NCBI GenBank assembly: GCA_030673645.1
Contig: DAOVIO010000128.1
Coordinates: forward strand, 1 to 12,064
From: JAGLSB01 sp023135955
Lineage (GTDB): Bacteria; Bacteroidota; Bacteroidia; Bacteroidales; GCA-2748055
Direction: 5' to 3'
Length of the DNA: 12,064 bases
The stretch's first letter is position 1; each line of letters opens with the position of its first letter. The notes below the pieces were generated by a model, which did not search any database, was not told where the DNA came from, and worked only from the letters and a program-made list of their open reading frames with translations. The translations under genes and the position numbers were made by a program. This document shows positions 6,083 to 12,064 of the stretch, piece by piece.

Positions 6083-6159
6083 GTTGCTGGTTACTAGTTA
6101 CTAGTTACTGGTTACTGGTTACTGGTTACTGGTTACTGGTTACTGGTTACTGGTTACTA
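6083..6159 (+). repeat. Eleven-unit GTTACTG heptamer array
   Basis: Perfectly phased 7-bp units: GTTGCTG, GTTACTA twice, GTTACTG seven times (6104-6152), GTTACTA. The variants sit at the ends and the identical units in the middle, the usual picture for a tandem array growing by slippage. Confidence 0.95.
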
Positions 6160-6224
6160 CTATATAACATGACACTGTTATTTTCAATTTAAAATTGCGG
6201 CTTTTTTGCCCGCACACTGGACTG

Positions 6225-6312
6225 GTTACTGGTTCTGGTTCTGGTTACTGGTTCTGGTTACTAGATTACGTTTTTTCTTCCCAGTAACAAGTAACCAGCA
6301 ACTAGCAACTAG
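6225..6312. repeat. Mixed GTTACTG/GTTCTG array with an inverted block at the nhaD stop
   Basis: Units 6225-6263 are GTTACTG, GTTCTG, GTTCTG, GTTACTG, GTTCTG, GTTACTA, so 7-bp and 6-bp forms alternate. After a T-rich spacer the block 6282-6312 holds the same motif on the other strand (GTTGCTA, GTTGCTG, GTTACTT, GTTACTG). The two halves can fold into an imperfect hairpin ending 1 nt before the nhaD stop codon. Confidence 0.8.
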
Positions 6313-6313
6313 T

Positions 6314-7801
6314 TTAATGTCCAAATATGAACTTCATCTGTAAATAGTACACTAACGCACCAGAAAAATAACCTAAAAGAGCAAGTAATGATATTTTTCT
6401 GACATACCAGATAAAATCGATTCTCTCAAGTCCCATTGCAGCTACTCCTGCAGCAGATCCAATAATCAGGATACTTCCACCTGTACCAGCACAATATGCT
6501 AAGAACTCCCAAAATACGCCATCCTGAACAAAGTTTTCTGCATATGCAACTGCATTTGGATCGACTAAAGCAAGTGCTTCCAGCGATGCTGCAGTTTCAA
6601 CAGGGTACATTCCCATGGCTCCAGCTACCAAAGGAACATTATCAACAATTGCTGATAATAAACCAATGGCCAGATCAATGAGATAAATAGATTGAAGTTT
6701 TTCATCCAGATAAGAAGCAAGAATATTTAATTGACCGGCAGATTGAAGTGCAGCAACAGCACTTAAAATCCCGAGAAAGAAGAAGACAGTAGGTAAATCA
6801 ACTTTTCTAACAATTGAGTGAACCAATAATTTTCCTTTTATCTCATCTGATTTATTTCTATGTATTATTTCAGTTACCAACCAAAGCACGGATAAGGAGA
6901 ATAACATTCCCATATAAGGAGGAAGATGAGTTATAGTTTTAAATACAGGAACAAATAAAAGCCCTGAAACACCCATAATTAACATTAATTTTCCTTCAAA
7001 AGGAGTAGCAACTCCTTCTTCAAAATTGTCACCATTCGGACGCGCAACCTCTCCTTTCATAGTAAAACTTAGCAGAATTAGCGGGATAATCATTGTAAAT
7101 ATACTTGGCACAATTACGCGGGTAATGATTGCAAGAGTAGTTACCTGACCTCCAATCCAAAGCATAATAGTTGTAACATCCCCAATCGGTGACCAGGCTC
7201 CACCTGCATTTGCTGCCAATACTACCATACTTGCATAAAACCATCGGGTTTTCTTATCTTCAATTAATTTTCTTAGAAGGGCAACCATAACAATGGTAGT
7301 AGTCAGATTATCAAGTGTTGCTGACATAAAAAAAGTAAGAACACTGAGTATCCACAGAAGTTTAAGTTTATTGGTGGTCTTAATTTTATCGGTAATAATT
7401 TTAAATCCATCGTGTTGATCAACAATTTCGACAATAGTCATTGCTCCCAATAGGAAGAACAATATTTCAGAAATCTCACCAAGATGATGAATGATCTGAT
7501 TGTGAACTATCCATTCTTTCATTAAATGAATCCAATGATGCGATTCTTCACCGTGTGTATGAGCTAATGCGCCAATAAATTCTTTGGCACCGGCGCTGTC
7601 AAGATTTTCATGATCCATTACAAAATCCTGAAAACCGGGGCTGAATCCCTGAGTAAGAATATCAAAAGCTCCCAAAATAAAAGCAACCCAAACAAGCGTT
7701 CCAATCGCGAGTGCAGATACAGCTTTATCTACTTTGAGAGGGTGCTCCAGGGCAATTGCTATATAACCCATAACAAAGATAACGACCATTGCAATAAACA
7801 T
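6314..7801 (-). CDS. nhaD: Sodium:proton antiporter NhaD
   Basis: Inner-membrane Na+/H+ antiporter of the NhaD family (ArsB/NhaD superfamily), for sodium extrusion and pH balance. The 495 residues are mostly membrane helices, about a dozen. Family motifs are present in order: FFLLGAMTIVEIVD (115-128), MSATLDNLTTTIVM with D164-N165 (159-172), AANAGGAWSPIGDVTTIMLW (196-215), IVDNVPLVAGAMGM with D387-N388 (385-398), and GTGGSILIIGSAAG (439-452). The loop at 81-106 is unusually rich in histidine (eight in 26 residues). Length fits the family. It is a single-gene unit: its own promoter candidate is at 7830-7837 and a terminator at 6020-6062 lies beyond a repeat-filled tail. The start ATG at 7801 is the first one in frame that fits the N-terminal helix. 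Confidence 0.95.
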   Translation of the reverse strand: MFIAMVVIFVMGYIAIALEHPLKVDKAVSALAIGTLVWVAFILGAFDILTQGFSPGFQDFVMDHENLDSAGAKEFIGALAHTHGEESHHWIHLMKEWIVHNQIIHHLGEISEILFFLLGAMTIVEIVDQHDGFKIITDKIKTTNKLKLLWILSVLTFFMSATLDNLTTTIVMVALLRKLIEDKKTRWFYASMVVLAANAGGAWSPIGDVTTIMLWIGGQVTTLAIITRVIVPSIFTMIIPLILLSFTMKGEVARPNGDNFEEGVATPFEGKLMLIMGVSGLLFVPVFKTITHLPPYMGMLFSLSVLWLVTEIIHRNKSDEIKGKLLVHSIVRKVDLPTVFFFLGILSAVAALQSAGQLNILASYLDEKLQSIYLIDLAIGLLSAIVDNVPLVAGAMGMYPVETAASLEALALVDPNAVAYAENFVQDGVFWEFLAYCAGTGGSILIIGSAAGVAAMGLERIDFIWYVRKISLLALLGYFSGALVYYLQMKFIFGH

Positions 7802-7829
7802 AATTCTAAGATTTTAGTTAAAAGAAGTT

Positions 7830-7837
7830 CAAATATA
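7830..7837 (-). promoter_or_regulatory. Candidate -7 box for nhaD
   Basis: TATATTTG on the minus strand is a full TAnnTTTG match, 28 nt upstream of the nhaD ATG. The -33 region is T-rich but has no exact TTG at the right distance. Confidence 0.5.
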
Positions 7838-7938
7838 ATAAAGCTTATGGAAAGTAAATGAGTTTTTACAAACATATTGTTAAACAAATCACAAAGACTA
7901 AAAGAAATAAAATATTTCACGCTTAAACATTTTTAATA

Positions 7939-7946
7939 TAGTTTTG
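7939..7946 (+). promoter_or_regulatory. Candidate -7 box for fabI
   Basis: TAGTTTTG is a full TAnnTTTG match, 23 nt upstream of the fabI ATG. This predicts a leader of roughly 15-20 nt. No Shine-Dalgarno site is visible before the ATG, which is normal for this phylum. Confidence 0.5.
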
Positions 7947-7969
7947 TTAAAATTTATTAAAACGATCGT

Positions 7970-8800
7970 ATGGCTTATAATTTATTAAAAGGAAAAAAAG
8001 GAATCATCTTTGGTGCGCTAAATGAAATGTCAATTGCCTGGCAAGTTGCTGAGAAGGCTCATGATGAAGGCGCTGAATTTACTTTGTCGAATACCCCGGT
8101 GGCTCTTCGATTAGGAACTTTAGAAGAACTTGCAGATAAAACCAGCTCTAAAATTATACCTGCCGATGCTACCAGTGTCGAAGATATAGAAAAAGTTTTT
8201 GAGGAAAGCATGGAAATTTTTGGTGGTAAAGTAGATTTTATCCTTCATTCTATTGGAATGTCTCCAAATGTTAGAAAAGGAAAGACATATGACGATATAG
8301 ATTATCAGAACTTCCATAAAACATTAGATATTTCTGCTTTATCCTTTCATAAAATATTACAAGTAGCCAGAATTAAGGATGCCATTAACGAATGGGGATC
8401 AGTTGTAGCTTTAAGCTATGTAGCTGCTCAGCGTACTTTGTATGGCTATAATGATATGGCTGATGCAAAGTCTTTGCTTGAATCGATTGCAAGAAGCTTT
8501 GGATACATTTACGGAAGGGATAAGAAAATAAGAATTAATACAATCTCTCAATCACCAACCCGTACTACCGCAGGAAGCGGTGTAAAGGGAATCGACACAT
8601 TAATTGATTTTACAGAAAGAATGTCCCCTCTTGGAAATGCCGATGCTGAGGATTGTGCTAATTATTGCATCACTCTTTTTTCCGATCTCACCAAAAAAGT
8701 TACCATGCAGAATTTATTTCATGATGGTGGTTTCTCCAATATGGGAATGAGTTTGAAGGCTATTACGCAATATAATAAGAGCTTTGAAGAATGTAAGTAG
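7970..8800 (+). CDS. fabI: Enoyl-[acyl-carrier-protein] reductase (NADH), FabI type
   Basis: Last step of each fatty-acid elongation cycle: reduces enoyl-ACP with NAD(P)H in the cytoplasm. The 276 residues form a short-chain dehydrogenase fold. The nucleotide-binding start GKKGIIFGALNEMSIAW (8-24) has the FabI-type spaced glycines; DFILHSIGMSPN (89-100) and ALSYVAAQR (147-155) follow. The catalytic set is present: Y150 and the Y160-x6-K167 pair of GYNDMADAK, matching Y146, Y156 and K163 of E. coli FabI. The substrate loop region NTISQSPTRTTAGSGVKG (190-207) and the MQNLFHDGG end (246-254) are of the form I associate with Bacteroidota FabI. Start: the only ATG giving a complete Rossmann strand, with a promoter box 23 nt upstream. 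Divergent from nhaD. Confidence 0.96.
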   Translation: MAYNLLKGKKGIIFGALNEMSIAWQVAEKAHDEGAEFTLSNTPVALRLGTLEELADKTSSKIIPADATSVEDIEKVFEESMEIFGGKVDFILHSIGMSPNVRKGKTYDDIDYQNFHKTLDISALSFHKILQVARIKDAINEWGSVVALSYVAAQRTLYGYNDMADAKSLLESIARSFGYIYGRDKKIRINTISQSPTRTTAGSGVKGIDTLIDFTERMSPLGNADAEDCANYCITLFSDLTKKVTMQNLFHDGGFSNMGMSLKAITQYNKSFEECK

Positions 8801-8801
8801 C

Positions 8802-8849
8802 GTGATGGTAGGCTAATGTGTTGGTGTGTTAATGTGTTGGTGTGTTGGT
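8802..8849 (+). repeat. GTGTTGGT octamer array after fabI
   Basis: Six phased 8-bp units starting 2 nt after the fabI stop: GTGATGGT, AGGCTAAT, GTGTTGGT, GTGTTAAT, GTGTTGGT, GTGTTGGT. The last unit overlaps the left arm of the palindrome that follows. Confidence 0.85.
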
Positions 8850-8894
8850 TATTGTAGGGACGCGCCACGTGGCGCGTCCCTACAATAACCAACA
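8843..8894. repeat. Perfect 52-bp palindrome, also a possible fabI terminator
   Basis: Two 26-bp arms meet with no spacer at 8868/8869 and match without error. The centre, GGGACGCGCCACGTGGCGCGTCCC, is much more GC-rich than its surroundings and resembles palindromic intergenic repeats found in many bacterial genomes. Six T at 8901-8906 follow, so the RNA hairpin could also stop transcription of fabI. In RNA the tip would open to a small loop. Confidence 0.9.
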
Positions 8895-8942
8895 TCTCCC
8901 TTTTTTCCTTATCTTAGTCGGATACTAACTGAAACGAAATCC

Positions 8943-10109
8943 ATGATTGGGAAAATTGTGCTCACTTTATTTTATTTTCTTTTACCGGCAATAGTAATTT
9001 ATGCAGGAGGGAGAATCTCCATTGTTAAAAAAATCGGTTCCATTGTTATTTGTTATGCAGTCGGACTTTTAATTGGGAATATTAATATCTTACCCGATGA
9101 TATCTATGCTTTGCAGGATATCCTTACAAGTATTACAATTCCTTTGGCTATACCCTTATTACTATTTTCAGAAAATGTTAAGAAATGGCTTAGTATGGCC
9201 CGGACAACTGCTATTTCATTATTACTAGGTTTAGTATCGGTAGTAATAATGGTTTTTATTGGAAATGCCATTTTTAGAGATTTATTACCCGAATCGTGGA
9301 AAATATCTGGAATGCTTATTGGCGTATACTCTGGTGGAACTCCAAACCTGGCAGCAATTTCTGAAATGCTCGGAGTTGATGAGGATTTATACATTGTGAC
9401 TCATACAGCCGATTTAATAATCGGGGCTTTACTTTTATTATTCCTTATAACTGTTGGTCAATCTTTCTTTTTGTTATTTATGAGAAAATACAAGGAAGAA
9501 GATAATGAAGAAGTTGCAAATTATAGTTCAGAAATAATTCAGGATTTTGAATCTTATGTAGGCATATTTGAGAAAAACACAATGAAAGCATTATTAAAAG
9601 CAATGGGTTTGTCAGTATTGATTTTTGCGATAGGAGGAGGCTTAAGTTTTCTTGTAGGCCCTAATTACCAAATGCTTGTGGCCATATTAACTATTACAAC
9701 ACTAGGTATACTTGCTTCATTGAACGCTAAAGTTAATGCTATTCCTAAAACCTTTCCTCTTGGGATGTATTTCATTCTCGTATTTAGTGTTGTCGTAGCT
9801 TCCATGGCAGATATAAAAGAGATATTTGCACATGGGCAATCAATTGTAATTTTGTCAATATTTCTGTTTATAATTTTGGCTGTAATAGGTTCTCTAATCT
9901 TACACGCAATTTTCTCGTGGATTTTTAAGATTGATGCCGATAATTTCATCATTACCTCTGTTGCATTATCAATGTCTCCGCCTTTCGTACCTGTGGTGGC
10001 TGCGGCACTGAAGAACAGAGCTCTTGTTTTACCCGGATTAATTCTCGGAATAATAGGTTATGCCCTTGGAAATTATCTTGGCGTATTGGTTGCATATATT
10101 CTTCGATAA
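8943..10109 (+). CDS. DUF819 family membrane protein
   Basis: A 388-residue integral membrane protein of the DUF819 family (PF05684, B. subtilis YjcL type); its substrate is not known. Visible family marks are IPLAIPLLLFSENVKKW (66-82), the GVYSGGTPNLAAIS signature (127-140), HTADLIIGA (154-162), and a conserved C-terminal part with MSPPFVPVVAAALKNRALV (344-362) and GIIGYALGNYLG (369-380). About ten membrane segments and one charged cytoplasmic loop (181-215, KYKEEDNEE and following) are seen. The general plan resembles secondary transporters with two inverted halves, so a transport role is a reasonable guess but not shown. It begins 142 bp after fabI, past a strong palindrome, and hutI starts 54 bp after its stop, so it could be cotranscribed with hutI. 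Confidence 0.9.
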   Translation: MIGKIVLTLFYFLLPAIVIYAGGRISIVKKIGSIVICYAVGLLIGNINILPDDIYALQDILTSITIPLAIPLLLFSENVKKWLSMARTTAISLLLGLVSVVIMVFIGNAIFRDLLPESWKISGMLIGVYSGGTPNLAAISEMLGVDEDLYIVTHTADLIIGALLLLFLITVGQSFFLLFMRKYKEEDNEEVANYSSEIIQDFESYVGIFEKNTMKALLKAMGLSVLIFAIGGGLSFLVGPNYQMLVAILTITTLGILASLNAKVNAIPKTFPLGMYFILVFSVVVASMADIKEIFAHGQSIVILSIFLFIILAVIGSLILHAIFSWIFKIDADNFIITSVALSMSPPFVPVVAAALKNRALVLPGLILGIIGYALGNYLGVLVAYILR

Positions 10110-10163
10110 CTCATTCAATATAATTTAATTTAATGTTGAATATAACCTGATAAAATTTCAATT

Positions 10164-11411
10164 ATGTCCCTTCTTTTAAAGAATATTGCTTCATTATTGC
10201 AAATAGATAATTCAAATCTTTTATTTCGGGCAGGAAAATCCATGATGGAAATCCCAAAAATTGATAATGCATACTTATTAATTGAGGATGGAATTATTTC
10301 GGATTATGGAAGCATGAAGGAATTATCAAATGAAATTGAAGGGAAGGCATCCGAAGTAAGGGATTTGAAAAACAATTTGGTTTTTCCAGCATTTAATGAT
10401 AGTCATACTCATCTTGTATATGCCGGAAGTCGTGAAGTTGAATATATCGATAAGGTAAAGGGATTAAGTTATGAAGAGATTGCAAAAAGGGGAGGGGGGA
10501 TACTAAATTCCGCTAAGCATCTCCACCATACTTCTGAAGAAGAACTATATGCGCAGTCTGTTCCAAAAATCCTTGAGATAATGTCACAAGGAACTGCAGC
10601 TGTTGAGATTAAAAGTGGTTATGGACTCAATACTGATGATGAATTAAAAATGTTGAGGGTTATTAAAAGAATAAAGGAAAGTTTCCCCTTGATTGTAAAA
10701 GCTACTTTTCTGGGCGCTCACTCGGTCCCCGCTGAATATAAATCAAGGCAGTCTGATTATGTTGATTTGATTATAAATGAAATGATTCCGGTTGTCGCCT
10801 CCGAAGACCTAGCAGAGTATATAGATGTTTTTTGCGATGAGGGATTTTTTACGATGGAAGAGACTGACAGGATATTGAATGCCGGGGTCAAGTACGGACT
10901 CAGACCCAAAATACACGCCAACGAATTAGGGTATTCCGGAGGAATTCAAACAGCAGTGAAATATAATGCATTGTCAGTCGATCATCTTGAGTTTACTGGT
11001 GAGGAAGAAATTAATGTTTTGAGAAACAGTGAAACTATGCCGACAATACTTCCCGGAGCATCTCTATTCCTTGAAATGGCTTATGCGCCAGCTCGAAAGA
11101 TGATCGATTCAGGTCTTCCGGTAGCGTTGGCCACAGATTTTAATCCCGGATCCTCACCTTCAGGAAATATGAAGCTGATTATGTCTCTGGCTCTTATTAA
11201 ACTCCAAATGCTACCAGAAGAAATATTAAATGCAGTAACTCTCAATTCAGCTTATGCAATGGGGATAAATGATATTACGGGTACCATCACCCGTGGTAAG
11301 CTTGCAAATATTATTATTACGAAACCAATTCCGGGATTGGAATATTTCCCATACTCATATGGTTCTGATTTGATTTCCGATGTATTAATTAGAGGAGAGT
11401 CTGTAAAATAA
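10164..11411 (+). CDS. hutI: Imidazolonepropionase
   Basis: Third step of histidine degradation: opens the imidazolone ring of 4-imidazolone-5-propionate to N-formimino-glutamate. The 415 residues form an amidohydrolase. Metal ligands are visible as H81 and H83 (DSHTHLVYAGSR), H251 (KIHANELG) and D325 (LATDFNPGSSPSGNM); active-site residues R90, Y103, Y153 (EIKSGYGL), H186 and E254 are also there, with nearly the same numbering as in the B. subtilis enzyme. The GGGI loop (110-113) and the YAPARKMIDSGLPVALATDF stretch are typical. No other hut gene is in the window, so in this organism hutI is apart from hutU and hutH or they lie beyond. The stop codon directly abuts the stop of the convergent PhzF-family gene. 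Confidence 0.96.
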   Translation: MSLLLKNIASLLQIDNSNLLFRAGKSMMEIPKIDNAYLLIEDGIISDYGSMKELSNEIEGKASEVRDLKNNLVFPAFNDSHTHLVYAGSREVEYIDKVKGLSYEEIAKRGGGILNSAKHLHHTSEEELYAQSVPKILEIMSQGTAAVEIKSGYGLNTDDELKMLRVIKRIKESFPLIVKATFLGAHSVPAEYKSRQSDYVDLIINEMIPVVASEDLAEYIDVFCDEGFFTMEETDRILNAGVKYGLRPKIHANELGYSGGIQTAVKYNALSVDHLEFTGEEEINVLRNSETMPTILPGASLFLEMAYAPARKMIDSGLPVALATDFNPGSSPSGNMKLIMSLALIKLQMLPEEILNAVTLNSAYAMGINDITGTITRGKLANIIITKPIPGLEYFPYSYGSDLISDVLIRGESVK

Positions 11412-12064
11412 TCAAAATTCCACAATCCCTTCAAGGTAAAAAACAACCTCACCTGCAATTTCAACTCTGTCTTTAAGGTGTCTACAGTTAAGAATCCCTT
11501 CACGAGAGGAAACCTGAATTGCTGAGAGTACTTTCTTGTTTAATCGCTTAGACCAGTAGGGTGTGAGGCTTGTATGAGCAGACCCTGTAACAGGATCTTC
11601 ATCTATTCCTGCTGAAGGAGCGAAGAATCTGGAAACAAAATCAGTACTATTGCCGGGAGCAGAGACTATTACACCTCTTTGGGTAAACTTTGCAAGTTGA
11701 TTGAAATCAGGTTTTATAGCTAAAATATCCACTTCAGATGGGTAAATTAACATATGATCGTATTTGCCTTTCCATATTTCATCTGGAACCCTTCCAATAG
11801 CGTCAACAATCTCTTTTTCTTCCTTAAGTTGAGTAATTTCGTCTGTAGGAAAGTCGAGTATATATTGATTTTCTTCTTTTCTGACTTTCAATAACCCTGA
11901 CTTGGAATTAAATTCGATCACTTTCTTATTATAGTCAAGTTTCTCAAAGGCTACAGCAGCAGCAGCAAGAGTAGCATGACCACACAGGTCAACTTCAATA
12001 TCAGGAGTAAACCAACGGATGTGAAAACCATCTTTTTCGCGGACAAAAAATGCTGTCTCCGGAA
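11412..12064 (-). CDS. PhzF family protein (5' end outside window)
   Basis: The frame is open from the right edge of the window to a TGA at 11414-11412; 217 codons including the stop are visible, and about 40-50 N-terminal residues should lie beyond. Members share a two-lobed diaminopimelate-epimerase-like fold; PhzF itself isomerises trans-2,3-dihydro-3-hydroxyanthranilate, but most members have unknown substrates. The visible part begins PETAFFV, where the glutamate (codon 12057-12059) corresponds to the catalytic acid/base of PhzF. It continues with RWFTPDIEVDLCGHATLAAA and, later, APSAGIDEDPVTGSAH, the second signature. A GTG at 11921 is an internal valine, not the start. Nothing here suggests phenazine synthesis; it is better named after its family only. 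It ends tail to tail with hutI without a spacer. Confidence 0.92.
   Translation of the reverse strand, partial: PETAFFVREKDGFHIRWFTPDIEVDLCGHATLAAAAVAFEKLDYNKKVIEFNSKSGLLKVRKEENQYILDFPTDEITQLKEEKEIVDAIGRVPDEIWKGKYDHMLIYPSEVDILAIKPDFNQLAKFTQRGVIVSAPGNSTDFVSRFFAPSAGIDEDPVTGSAHTSLTPYWSKRLNKKVLSAIQVSSREGILNCRHLKDRVEIAGEVVFYLEGIVEF

Larger units (their letters stand above)
5993..6313. other. 321-bp gene-free region with terminator and heptamer arrays
   Basis: Between the exbB start and the nhaD stop. It contains, from left to right, a minus-strand terminator, an 11-unit heptamer array (6083-6159), a short unassigned AT-rich part with a GCGG-T6-CCCGC-like stem (6197-6213), a mixed 6/7-bp array (6225-6263) and an inverted block of the same units (6282-6312). 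No gene was seen. Confidence 0.8.

Noticed and set aside
6083..6159. Heptamer array as a CRISPR array
   Set aside because: Units are 7 bp and directly adjacent, with no spacers and no cas genes nearby.
10110..10163. Riboswitch or HutC-type operator before hutI
   Set aside because: The 54-bp AT-rich gap shows no convincing inverted repeat or structured leader.
11412..12064. Phenazine biosynthesis gene
   Set aside because: Only the PhzF family signature is present; no other phenazine gene is in view, and most family members have other or unknown roles.

Overview
The window looks like ordinary chromosome from a member of the Bacteroidota, probably Bacteroidales or Marinilabiliales-like. The reasons are the Bacteroidota-type FabI and GlyA, a TonB system encoded as exbB-exbD-exbD-tonB, AT-rich DNA, genes without clear Shine-Dalgarno sites, and promoter -7 boxes of the TAnnTTTG form. 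No rRNA, tRNA, CRISPR array, integrase or transposase was seen.

Layout from left to right: glyA (5' end cut by the window) and a TauE/SafE-type membrane transporter form a tight plus-strand pair. A 467-bp gene-free stretch follows, holding an octamer tract, a 68-bp tandem repeat pair, a perfect hairpin and a repeat fragment. Next, on the minus strand, is a HEPN / minimal nucleotidyltransferase pair whose HEPN gene carries an in-frame TAA near its 5' end. A second repeat fragment follows. Then come two minus-strand units: exbB-exbD-exbD-tonB (transcribed right to left from 5992 to 3378) and nhaD (7801 to 6314), separated by a terminator and an array of GTTACTG heptamers. nhaD is divergent from fabI. 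On the plus strand fabI is followed by a perfect 52-bp palindrome, a DUF819 membrane protein and hutI. hutI converges, with no spacer at all, on a minus-strand PhzF-family gene cut by the right end of the window.

The genes cover housekeeping functions: one-carbon metabolism (glyA), fatty-acid elongation (fabI), sodium/proton exchange (nhaD), outer-membrane energy transduction (ExbB/ExbD/TonB) and histidine breakdown (hutI). They do not form one pathway.

The unusual content is mostly between the genes. Degenerate 8-bp tandem units sit just after two plus-strand genes and between exbB and exbD. A related 7-bp array sits after nhaD. Two of the octamer tracts lie beside CGATAGCTATCG-like palindromes, and one runs directly into the 52-bp palindrome. 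The broken HEPN gene and the repeat copies on both sides of its module are the other points worth checking. I do not see convincing evidence for a wholly new multi-gene system.
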